Source: Vibrio navarrensis (GTDB lineage: Bacteria; Pseudomonadota; Gammaproteobacteria; Enterobacterales; Vibrionaceae). Taken from it: DNA of 64,000 nucleotides. The notes beneath the pieces are model-generated. The model had not been told where the DNA came from. It was given only the letters and a program-made list of their open reading frames with translations, and did no database searches. Below, piece by piece: positions 55,271 through 64,000 of the stretch (its first letter is position 1; every line of letters starts with the position of its first letter). The DNA is taken from positions 930,001 to 994,000 of the forward strand of contig NZ_CP065218.1 in the NCBI RefSeq assembly GCF_015767675.1, given 5' to 3'. A program made the position numbers and the translations under genes.

Positions 55271-55333
55271 AGCGGCGCGGAATGCTTACATTCTTTAGCT
55301 GCTGGAAGGTAGCTAAAGATCACTCTCTTTTTA
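55259..55333 (+). promoter_or_regulatory. Transcription attenuator of trpS2
   Basis: Three mutually exclusive pairings can be read. The 1:2 hairpin is CGCTCT/AGAGCG (55259-55264 and 55269-55274). The 2:3 antiterminator is AGCGGC/GCTGCT (55271-55276 and 55298-55303). The 3:4 terminator is CTTTAGCT/AGCTAAAG (55293-55300 and 55311-55318), followed by a T-rich tail at 55324-55333. The Trp codons lie just ahead of segment 1. Confidence 0.6.
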
Positions 55334-55368
55334 TCTCCAGTAGCGTCCTTTTAACTTGGAGATAACCC

Positions 55369-56391
55369 ATGCAATCAACAAAAACTGAAACTCAAAGCGA
55401 AATCATTTTAACTGGCGATAGAGCCACTGGGCCGTTGCACCTCGGTCATTATGTCGGCTCGTTGCAACAGCGCGTTGCGCTGCAAAGCATCCATCAGCAG
55501 ACCATTTTAGTGGCCGATATGCAGGGGCTGACCGATAACGCCCATCAACCGGAGAAGGTGTCGAGCAATATTTTGAATGTGGTCGCCGACTACTTGGCGG
55601 TGGGCATTGATCCTCTGCAAACCACCATCTGTTTGCAGTCGCAATTGCCCGCGTTGGCAGAGCTGACCATGTATTACAGCAATCTCGTTTCCATCGCCCG
55701 CTTGGAAAGAAACCCGACAGTGAAGAATGAGATCCATAGCAAAGGCTTTGGCCGTTCCATTCCAGCGGGCTTTCTGACCTATCCAATTTCACAGGCGGCT
55801 GACATCAGCGCGTTTCGCGCTACGCTGGTTCCAGTGGGAGACGATCAACTGCCCATGCTGGAACAAACCAATGAAATTGTACGCAAGATCAACAGTCTGG
55901 CAGGAAGCGACGTGCTGCTTGAGTGTCGTGCGCTGCTGAGCAATGCACCGCGTTTACCCAGCACCGATGGCAAAAACAAGATGTCTAAATCCATGGGTAA
56001 CGCCATCAATCTTGGCGCCAGTGAGCAAGAGATCCGCGCGGCGGTCAAATCGATGTACACCGATCCTAACCACTTACGCGTTGACGATCCGGGGCAAATC
56101 GAAGGCAACGTGGTGTTTACTTATCTGGATGCTTTTCATCCCGATCATGCCTATGTGGCTCAGTTGAAAGAGCAGTATCAGCGCGGTGGTCTGGGCGATG
56201 GCACGACCAAGAAAATACTGGAAGAGTGTTTACAAGAGTTGCTCAAACCGATCCGCGAGCGCCGCCAGCGTTACTTGGATGACAAAGCGCAATTGATTGA
56301 GATACTGCGCTTGGGCAGCCAGATTGCGCAAGGCAAAACTCAGCAAGTGCTTATCGATGTCCGCGGTGTGTTTGGTTTGAATCTGTTCTGA
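55369..56391 (+). CDS. trpS: Tryptophan-tRNA ligase, second copy (TrpS2)
   Basis: 340 aa, class I synthetase. HIGH-type motif GPLHLGHYVGSL (about 22-33), tryptophan-site region VPVGDDQLPMLEQ, and KMSKS loop NKMSKSMGN (about 203-211). Normal length for TrpRS. An auxiliary copy is suspected because the gene sits alone, away from other translation genes, on what looks like chromosome II. Preceded by a Trp-Trp leader peptide and attenuator-like structure. Confidence 0.92.
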   Translation: MQSTKTETQSEIILTGDRATGPLHLGHYVGSLQQRVALQSIHQQTILVADMQGLTDNAHQPEKVSSNILNVVADYLAVGIDPLQTTICLQSQLPALAELTMYYSNLVSIARLERNPTVKNEIHSKGFGRSIPAGFLTYPISQAADISAFRATLVPVGDDQLPMLEQTNEIVRKINSLAGSDVLLECRALLSNAPRLPSTDGKNKMSKSMGNAINLGASEQEIRAAVKSMYTDPNHLRVDDPGQIEGNVVFTYLDAFHPDHAYVAQLKEQYQRGGLGDGTTKKILEECLQELLKPIRERRQRYLDDKAQLIEILRLGSQIAQGKTQQVLIDVRGVFGLNLF

Positions 56392-56410
56392 ACTTGCGCA
56401 AAGCAGAATG

Positions 56411-56442
56411 ACAAACAGCCGCGGATGAATCGTGGCTGTTTT
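56411..56442 (+). terminator. Intrinsic terminator after trpS2
   Basis: AACAGCC GCGG ATGAATCG TGGCTGTTTT stem-loop. Confidence 0.65.
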
Positions 56443-56532
56443 AGCCAAAGTCTGCTGAAAATCAGTTTGAACACACGCTCTTTGGTGAGTATATTTTATG
56501 AATACGATAAAATTTTTTTATTAAAAAATGGT

Positions 56533-56560
56533 CTTGAAAGCGATTTTTCCGGCCCTATTT
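56533..56560 (+). promoter_or_regulatory. Sigma32-type heat-shock promoter of groESL2
   Basis: -35 CTTGAAA (56533-56539), 13-bp spacer, -10 CCCTATTT (56553-56560). This closely matches the heat-shock consensus CTTGAAA-N13-CCCCATNT. Confidence 0.75.
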
Positions 56561-56650
56561 ATTGCACTGAAGCGAGATAGCAATGGCTTGCTTCAGCAAT
56601 CTAATCAACTCTGTCTTTTATTTTTTATGCTAAGTAGGAGGCACTAGCAA

Positions 56651-56941
56651 ATGAATATTCGTCCTTTAAATGACAAGCTGATTGTTGAGAGACAAGAGGT
56701 GGAAAACAAATCTGAAGGGGGAATCGTTCTCACTGCTCAATCGGTGAAAAAATCAAACCGCGGCAAGGTGATTGCGGTGGGCGCTGGTAAACGTCTGGAC
56801 AATGGTGAGCGCGCGGCGATGGATGTCAAAGTGGGTGAGCAAATTATTTTCAACGACGGTTATGGCGTGAAAAGCGAAAAAATTGACGGCACAGAGTATC
56901 TGATTCTCTCTGAATCAGATGTGTTGGCAATTGTTGAGTAA
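56651..56941 (+). CDS. groS: Co-chaperonin GroES, second copy
   Basis: 96 aa. N-terminal [17 protein letters not shown], the mobile loop region ([18 protein letters not shown], about 20-37) and the roof loop. It caps the GroEL ring. AGTAGGAG precedes the ATG. groEL2 follows after 31 bp. Sequence departs from the main Vibrio GroES in the loop, consistent with a secondary copy. Confidence 0.94.
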   Translation: MNIRPLNDKLIVERQEVENKSEGGIVLTAQSVKKSNRGKVIAVGAGKRLDNGERAAMDVKVGEQIIFNDGYGVKSEKIDGTEYLILSESDVLAIVE

Positions 56942-56951
56942 TCATTTTTGA

Positions 56952-58568
<1,617 letters not shown>

Positions 58569-58591
58569 TCGCTTGAGCTCAACATGAAAAC

Positions 58592-58617
58592 CAGACGGGC
58601 TCGCGTGAGCCCGTCTG
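58592..58617 (+). terminator. Strong hairpin after groEL2
   Basis: CAGACGGGCTC GCGT GAGCCCGTCTG, a perfect 11-bp stem, but without a T-run, so it may stabilise the 3' end or be a weak terminator. Confidence 0.6.
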
Positions 58618-58640
58618 ACTAACGATGTGAGGTGAATGTG

Positions 58641-58850
58641 ATGACTCGTTTACCAGCCTTTTCTTTCTCGGTGAGTGAATCTGGCCTGCGTGGCGGCGAC
58701 AGCCATTGGCCCGATACGCTGAATTTTCCTCAAGTGACGGCCCATCCGATCTTCTCTATCGCCAGCTACCTGCCAAGAGTTTGGCCACGGTTGGTATTTG
58801 TGCTGGAACTGCCTGCGACTTCGCAAAAGCAGCCCCCAGTGGTGCACTAA
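58641..58850 (+). CDS. Small hypothetical ORF after groEL2
   Basis: 69 aa from ATG 58641 with GAGGTGA at good spacing; a GTG lies 9 bp upstream. Sequence TRLPAFSFSVSESGLRGGD ... LELPATSQKQPPVVH has no recognised domain. It lies 72 bp downstream of groEL2. It may be a chance ORF. Confidence 0.4.
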   Translation: MTRLPAFSFSVSESGLRGGDSHWPDTLNFPQVTAHPIFSIASYLPRVWPRLVFVLELPATSQKQPPVVH

Positions 58851-58882
58851 GCCGCATGCGCTTGAAGCCGTTCATGCGGCTA

Positions 58883-59734
58883 TTACCATATCTGGCGAAT
58901 ATCGGAGGAGATGTCGCTGATCATCTGCCTTGCGCTCTCATCGAGAAATTGCACCAGCGAGATAAACAGCAGGTCAGTAATCACGTTTTGCGCGCTGCGT
59001 GAGGCAATCGCCGAGCTGCGATGCTCGGTTTCATCGGCGATGGTGTCGAAGGTCATGTCTGCGATTTGGCGCAGTCGGCTTTTTTTCGGTGAGCTGAGCG
59101 CGATCACTTTCGCTCCCTGTTCTCTGGCCGCTTCGGCCGCCACCAAGATCTCTTTGCGCTCTCCAGAGAACGAGATGGCAATTTGCACATCTTGTTCGCT
59201 CAAGGTGCGCGCCACCGCGATCTGCACATGGCTGTCTTGCTCGGCCAAGGTGGTGATGCCGAGTTTAAGCAGCTTATAACTGAGGTCTTTCGCCGTTAAC
59301 GCAGAATCCCCAATGCCGACAATCTGCACGCGCCTTGCCTCACTTAACCACTGCACCGCCTGATGGCACGCGTCATAAGAAAGCGCATTAGTGGTTTGGA
59401 ACATCGCGTCAGTTTTGGCTTTAATCAGCTTTTGCGCAATCACCGCCAGCGGATCATCGGCCAGAATATCGCTGTGCAACGGCGTGGCCTGCATTGCTTG
59501 CTTGCGGCCAATTTCTTCCGTCAGAGCGAGCTTAAATGCGCTGTAACCTTTAAAGCCGAGTCGCTGAGTAAACTTGACGATGCTCGATTGGCTCACTTGT
59601 GCCTGCTCTGCCAGCTCTTGGCTGGTTAATTGCGCCGCTTTTTCTGCATTTTCTACAATCCAATCGCCAATCAATCGGCCACTTTGTGACAGCTGAGTTC
59701 GTCTTGCGACGATTTTATTGATAACAGACATCAC
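58883..59734 (-). CDS. murR: RpiR/MurR family transcriptional regulator
   Basis: 283 aa. N-terminal RpiR helix-turn-helix (TSQELAEQAQVSQSSIVKFTQRLGFKGYSAFK-type, about 35-65) and a C-terminal SIS sugar-phosphate-binding domain (about 120-260). MurR represses murQP in E. coli and senses MurNAc-6-phosphate. It is divergent from murQ with three TTATTCCA repeats in the shared region. Confidence 0.88.
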   Translation of the reverse strand: MMSVINKIVARRTQLSQSGRLIGDWIVENAEKAAQLTSQELAEQAQVSQSSIVKFTQRLGFKGYSAFKLALTEEIGRKQAMQATPLHSDILADDPLAVIAQKLIKAKTDAMFQTTNALSYDACHQAVQWLSEARRVQIVGIGDSALTAKDLSYKLLKLGITTLAEQDSHVQIAVARTLSEQDVQIAISFSGERKEILVAAEAAREQGAKVIALSSPKKSRLRQIADMTFDTIADETEHRSSAIASRSAQNVITDLLFISLVQFLDESARQMISDISSDIRQIW

Positions 59735-59758
59735 TAAACCTCAAAAAGATTAAATAAA

Positions 59759-59931
59759 TTATTCCAAACAAAAAATAAAAACAGAAATCAGCAAACCACT
59801 AATTAAAAGCGACTTTTCTTCAAATAACGGTCATTATCACCCTTGAATTAGTCCCATTATTCCAGAGTTCATCTGCCTAAAGAATAACCTTAAGTGTGAT
59901 TTTTATCACCAAAACCGAATATTTTATTCCA
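59759..59931. promoter_or_regulatory. murR-murQ regulatory region: TTATTCCA repeats and CRP site
   Basis: TTATTCCA occurs at 59759-59766, 59857-59864 and 59924-59931, the last as part of ATTCCATAGAAT, a near-palindrome. A CRP site TGTGA-TTTTTA-TCACC lies at 59895-59910. The repeats are plausible MurR operators; CRP control of mur genes is known in E. coli. Confidence 0.55.
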
Positions 59932-59967
59932 TAGAATCGCCCTCAGTTCAAAACCTATTATCGAGAA

Positions 59968-60879
59968 ATGTCCACCATGAAAATTGATTTAAGCCGTTTG
60001 GTTACAGAAAGCCGCAACCCAGCCAGTGCAGAGATTGATACCCTGTCCACCGTCGAGATGCTCAGAGTCATCAATCAAGAAGATCAGAAAGTCGCACTGG
60101 CGGTGGAAGCGGTTTTGCCGCACATCGCCCAAGCGGTGGATGCCATCACACATGCGTTTGCCCACGGTGGCCGTTTGATTTACATGGGCGCAGGTACCTC
60201 GGGCCGCTTAGGCATTCTTGATGCCAGTGAGTGCCCACCAACTTACGGCACTCCGGCAGAGCTCGTGGTTGGCCTGATTGCCGGTGGCCACACTGCCATT
60301 CTAAAAGCGGTGGAAAATGCCGAAGACAACCGAGAGCTGGCGCAAAACGATCTCAAATCACTCAACCTGACAGCCAACGATGTGGTGGTCGGCATTGCCG
60401 CCAGTGGACGCACACCTTATGTCTTGGGCGGTTTGGAATACGCCACCTTGATTGGCGCAACGACGGTGTCGATCGCCTGTAATCCGGTTTGCCCGATGGC
60501 CGATGCGGCGCAAATCGCCATTTTGCCCGTGGTGGGCCCAGAAGTGGTCACAGGCTCTTCTCGCATGAAAGCGGGCACGGCGCAAAAACTGGTGCTCAAT
60601 ATGCTGACCTCTGGCGCGATGATCCGCAGTGGCAAAGTTTTTGGTAATTTGATGGTGGATGTGGAAGCAACCAACGCCAAGCTGATCCAACGCCAAACCA
60701 ACATCGTTGTAGAGGTCACTGGCGTGTGCGCAGAAGAAGCAGAAGAAGCGCTAAAGGCGTGCAATCGCCACTGCAAAACCGCGATTTTAATGATTCTTTC
60801 TGGCCTAGACGCCGAGCAAGCCAAAGCCAAATTACAACAGCACAACGGTTTTATCCGCGCTGCGCTAAACGACAAGTAA
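59968..60879 (+). CDS. murQ: N-acetylmuramic acid 6-phosphate etherase
   Basis: 303 aa. SIS-domain fold with [21 protein letters not shown] (about 72-92), [14 protein letters not shown] and [11 protein letters not shown]. MurQ cleaves the lactyl ether of MurNAc-6P to GlcNAc-6P and D-lactate during peptidoglycan recycling or uptake. Start at ATG 59968 or at 59977 (MKIDLSRL). It is followed by a shortened murP. Confidence 0.95.
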   Translation: MSTMKIDLSRLVTESRNPASAEIDTLSTVEMLRVINQEDQKVALAVEAVLPHIAQAVDAITHAFAHGGRLIYMGAGTSGRLGILDASECPPTYGTPAELVVGLIAGGHTAILKAVENAEDNRELAQNDLKSLNLTANDVVVGIAASGRTPYVLGGLEYATLIGATTVSIACNPVCPMADAAQIAILPVVGPEVVTGSSRMKAGTAQKLVLNMLTSGAMIRSGKVFGNLMVDVEATNAKLIQRQTNIVVEVTGVCAEEAEEALKACNRHCKTAILMILSGLDAEQAKAKLQQHNGFIRAALNDK

Positions 60880-60904
60880 CCGTTGAGGTTTCAAGGAGAC
60901 CGTT

Positions 60905-61474
60905 ATGGCAAAGATAACCCAAACAATGATCTCGCAGCTGCTGGCTGCGGTGGGTGGCAGCAGTAATGTCAGCAAATGTGGCAACTGCATGACCCGACTT
61001 CGCTTAACGCTGGCCAACAATGGCGTAGCGGATCAAGCTGTGATTAAGCAGATCCCCGGCGTCATGGGCGTGGTGGAAAGCGATGAGCAATTTCAGATCA
61101 TCCTTGGCCCCGGCAAAGCGAAGAAAGACGCGGTGCTGCGCACGCAAGTAAAAGGGGCGATCATCCCGGGCATTCTCGGCATCGGTGAGCCACTGATTTA
61201 CGGCGTCACCCTGCCACGCGTCAAGCCGTTTGTGACGGCCTGTATTGGTGGCGCGGCGGGCTTCTTCTTCATCGGCTTGGTTTCCTACCTTGGCTTACCT
61301 GTCGGCTTGAATACCGTGTTTGGCCCGTCTGGTATCGTGGCGATCCCACTGATGACATCGCACAGCGGCATCTTCGCAGGCATGGCGGTATTTCTGGTTG
61401 GCCTGCTCATCTCCTACGTGGTTGGCTTCCTCGCCACTTACTTCTTTGGCAGCAAAGACGTCGATTTAAGCTGA
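60905..61474 (+). CDS. murP: MurNAc PTS permease MurP with large internal deletion
   Basis: 189 aa against about 470 for full MurP. Residues 1-75 form an intact EIIB domain with phospho-acceptor Cys28 ([10 protein letters not shown]). The chain then jumps from ILGPGKAKK directly to [23 protein letters not shown], which is the last part of EIIC. About 285 residues, including most EIIC membrane segments, are missing, in frame. The transport pore cannot be complete. It may be a decaying gene or a retained phosphocarrier fragment. AAGGAGAC precedes the ATG. Confidence 0.9.
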   Translation: MAKITQTMISQLLAAVGGSSNVSKCGNCMTRLRLTLANNGVADQAVIKQIPGVMGVVESDEQFQIILGPGKAKKDAVLRTQVKGAIIPGILGIGEPLIYGVTLPRVKPFVTACIGGAAGFFFIGLVSYLGLPVGLNTVFGPSGIVAIPLMTSHSGIFAGMAVFLVGLLISYVVGFLATYFFGSKDVDLS

Positions 61475-61812
61475 TTTATTCTTCCCCCTATAGGAATGAA
61501 CTGGCTGCGCCTTTGAGCACTCAAGGGCGCGCTCCTTATCTCTAAAAACACAAGGTTCAAAACACGTTACCTCAAACTTTTTCCTGCCGAAAAAGCGTGT
61601 TGTTGAACCAGGTTTGACTCTGTATATAGGTTATTTCATCCCATTTATTGAAATTTTTATTAACGTTTTCAAAGATTAAATCCATGCCGTTCAATTCTAT
61701 AAATTAGAAAAATGGATCTATTTTCTGAACTAGCCTCATAAAGTTTATGCGATGAGTTTCATTTTGTGGCGCGCAAGGCCTATAACACGCCCCTCAAATT
61801 ATTTTCTAATCA
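61475..61812. other. Intergenic region upstream of the collagenase gene
   Basis: 338 bp. An 11-bp stem GCGCCTTTGAG / CTCAAGGGCGC (61507-61530) probably ends the mur transcript. The rest is AT-rich with no gene. Confidence 0.5.
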
Positions 61813-64000
61813 ATGAGTGTTGTTATGTCTCAGCTTGTTCCGTTCCCTCATCGCCGTTTGGCTCTCGCTTGTTTACTGGCATCGGTCTCTGGTGCTTCTT
61901 TTGCGCAAAACTCATGCGATGTTGCCCAATTGCAGCAATCGCCCGATCTTGCCGCCGCCATCTCCAGTGCCGATTACGCCTGTTACAGCGGTTGGTTTTA
62001 TGCCTCGTCCGACACGTTGGACAACATCTACAGCGAAGCAAGCTTAAGCCGCGTTCAGGTAGCACTACACCAAGCGGTACAAACGTATCAAGGCGAAGCC
62101 GAGCAAGCGCGCGCCATTGAAAACTTGGGTGAGTACGTTCGCGCCGCCTACTACGTTCGTTATAACGCAGGGAACGTGGTTGCTTTTTCTGATGCCCTTG
62201 GCCAACGATTCGCTCACACAATCAACGCATTTTTAGCCAACCCTCATGCCCTTGATCAAGGGCGCGAGCAAGTGGGGGCGATGAAAAGTCTCACGCTGAT
62301 GGTGGACAACATTAAGCAACTGCCGCTGACCATGGACGCCATGATGCTGGCACTGCAACAGTTCAACCCTGAAACAGCAAAAAATACTCAGTGGGTTGAT
62401 GGCCTCAACAACCTGTTCCGCTCAATGGCGGGCCATATCGCCAACGATGCGTTTTATCGCTACCTTGCCAGCCACACCCAACACATCGATACGTTGGAAA
62501 AATTCGCCAATGAAAACGCATGGGCGCAGGGTACCGATGCCGATTTTTTGGTGTTTAACGCACTGCGCGAAACGGGCCGTTTGATCGCCAGCCCAGACAA
62601 AGCCACTAAACAAAAAGCCGTACAAGTAATGCAACGAGTGATGGCTCGTTATCCATTAGGTAGCGAACACGATAAGTTGTGGCTCGCAGCGGTGGAAATG
62701 CTCAGCTACTTCGCACCAGAAGCCTTAAATGGTTTGGATTTGCCGCAAGCGAAGCGCGATCTCGCCGCTCGTGTATTGCCTAACCGCCACGAATGCCAAG
62801 GCCCAGCGATCATCCGTTCACAAGATCTCACTCCAGAGCAAGCCGCCAAAGCGTGTGATGTGTTGGCCGCGAAAGAAGCCGATTTCCACCAAGTGGCGAA
62901 TACTGGTATGCAGCCGGTGGCGGACGATCACAACCAACGTGTGGAAGTGGCGGTGTTCGCCAGCAAAGACAGCTATGTCGATTACTCCGCGTTTCTGTTT
63001 GGCAACACCACTGACAACGGCGGCCAGTACCTTGAAGGCAACCCGGCCGATGAGCACAACACCGCTCGTTTTGTCGCCTATCGCTACGCTAATGGCGAAG
63101 AACTCTCGATTCTGAACCTAGAGCACGAATACACCCACTACTTGGACGCGCGCTTTAACCAATATGGCTCGTTTAGCGACAACCTCGCTCACGGCTATGT
63201 GGTTTGGTGGCTAGAGGGTTTTGCTGAGTACATGCATTACAAACAGGGCTATCAAGCGGCCATCGAACTGATTGCACAAGGCAAAATGAGCCTCTCGCAA
63301 GTGTTTGCCACCAGCTACTCGCACGATACCAATCGCATTTATCGCTGGGGTTATTTGGCGGTGCGCTTCATGTTGGAAAACCACCCGCAAGAGGTTGAGG
63401 GGCTATTGGCTCTGTCGCGCTCTGGCCAGTTCAAGCAGTGGGCGCAGCAAGTACAAACCCTTGGCCAACAATACGACGGCGAATTTGCTCGCTGGTTAGA
63501 TGGCTTAGAGTTGACGCCAGAAAACCCAGACACCGACCCAGATACGCCAACGGAGCCCAACGATGGTGTGACGCAATTGCTGGCCAATCAAATCATTACC
63601 CTCAGCGGCGAAGCCTACAGTGAGAAGTTGTTCTACGTGGATGTGCCCGCCAACACCACCCACTTTAGCGTAGCCATTGAGGGCGATGGCGATGCGGATC
63701 TCTACATGAGTTACAACCAAGTGGCCCACTATTACGATTTTGAAGTGAGTGAATTTGTCGATGGCAGCAATGAAGAAATTCAGTTTGCCGCCGACGCTTC
63801 TGGCTACGTGAAACCGGGCCGCTACTATCTGAGCGTCACTGGTCGTGGTAGCTACCAAGCCGTGAACCTAACCACAACACTGGACACCGCGGCACCCACA
63901 CCACCAACCCAAGAGCAAGATGACCTTGCGCCAGTGGTGTTGCAATCGGGCCAAGCACAGCATTTGACCGTTCACCAGCAGCGCTACGCCGCGGTGTATG
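61813..64000 (+). CDS. Microbial collagenase (peptidase M9), 3' end beyond the window
   Basis: At least 729 codons, open to the right edge. Start ATG 61813 or 61825; signal peptide [16 protein letters not shown] long helical activator-like region is followed by the peptidase domain with the zinc motif HEYTH (438-442) and the downstream Glu of WWLEGFAEY (Glu468). A PPC-type beta domain begins at about 595 ([27 protein letters not shown]). A Pro/Thr/Asp linker then leads to a second similar domain cut off by the edge. It is a secreted collagen-degrading enzyme. Confidence 0.93.
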   Translation, partial: MSVVMSQLVPFPHRRLALACLLASVSGASFAQNSCDVAQLQQSPDLAAAISSADYACYSGWFYASSDTLDNIYSEASLSRVQVALHQAVQTYQGEAEQARAIENLGEYVRAAYYVRYNAGNVVAFSDALGQRFAHTINAFLANPHALDQGREQVGAMKSLTLMVDNIKQLPLTMDAMMLALQQFNPETAKNTQWVDGLNNLFRSMAGHIANDAFYRYLASHTQHIDTLEKFANENAWAQGTDADFLVFNALRETGRLIASPDKATKQKAVQVMQRVMARYPLGSEHDKLWLAAVEMLSYFAPEALNGLDLPQAKRDLAARVLPNRHECQGPAIIRSQDLTPEQAAKACDVLAAKEADFHQVANTGMQPVADDHNQRVEVAVFASKDSYVDYSAFLFGNTTDNGGQYLEGNPADEHNTARFVAYRYANGEELSILNLEHEYTHYLDARFNQYGSFSDNLAHGYVVWWLEGFAEYMHYKQGYQAAIELIAQGKMSLSQVFATSYSHDTNRIYRWGYLAVRFMLENHPQEVEGLLALSRSGQFKQWAQQVQTLGQQYDGEFARWLDGLELTPENPDTDPDTPTEPNDGVTQLLANQIITLSGEAYSEKLFYVDVPANTTHFSVAIEGDGDADLYMSYNQVAHYYDFEVSEFVDGSNEEIQFAADASGYVKPGRYYLSVTGRGSYQAVNLTTTLDTAAPTPPTQEQDDLAPVVLQSGQAQHLTVHQQRYAAVY

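Overview
The window looks like a stretch of a Vibrio secondary chromosome, most probably Vibrio vulnificus chromosome II. This rests on recognised proteins only, since no search could be run: an S8 serine protease with a small companion protein (VvsA/VvsB type) divergent from a TLH/PlpA-type phospholipase, kbl-tdh, a second groESL, a second trpS, an M9 collagenase, a complete secondary chemotaxis operon, and integron attC sites of the Vibrio type. Most of the DNA is ordinary gamma-proteobacterial coding sequence; 38.2-46.0 kb is visibly AT-richer and accessory.

Layout. 0-1.5 kb: a 3-hydroxyisobutyrate-dehydrogenase-like enzyme and a GNAT acetyltransferase, convergent on a shared terminator. 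1.7-11.6 kb: one minus-strand chemotaxis operon (MCP, cheY, STAS, cheA, cheW, MCP, cheW, cheR, cheD, cheB). 11.9-31.2 kb: housekeeping and transport genes, including tRNA-Leu(GAG), a NupC-type nucleoside transporter with a long leader, yibL, D-lactate dehydrogenase, an L,D-transpeptidase, an LDH/MDH-like dehydrogenase, an orphan PotD-like protein, an HD-GYP phosphodiesterase, a YcdX-like phosphatase, a cytochrome b562 and a LysR/MFS pair. 31.2-35.7 kb: the exoprotease and phospholipase virulence locus. 35.9-38.2 kb: the threonine degradation operon kbl-tdh behind a near-perfect CRP site.

38.4-42.4 kb is the most unusual part. Four minus-strand genes are separated by three attC recombination sites, with a collapsed attC at the distal end and no integrase gene, so this is a small cassette cluster lacking an integrase (CALIN). 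Two cassettes encode likely conflict or antiphage proteins: a DUF3644 protein with an HEPN-like RxxxxH motif and a DUF1883-TIR protein. The other two encode a membrane protein and a secreted repeat protein. Next to it (42.5-46.0 kb) lies a decayed zone: a tandemly duplicated lipoprotein module, one copy split by an ISAs1-family insertion sequence with a 10-bp target duplication, and a remnant of an HSL-type esterase.

46-64 kb: an orphan solute-binding protein, a cold-shock gene followed by small ORFs, an AraC/AhpD-like pair, an MCP, catalase, a thioredoxin-like protein, a MerR-MarR pair divergent from a DUF2938 membrane protein, trpS2 preceded by a Trp-Trp leader peptide and an attenuator-like hairpin set, groES2-groEL2 behind a sigma32-like promoter, the MurNAc genes murR/murQ with an internally deleted murP, and an M9 collagenase that runs off the right edge.
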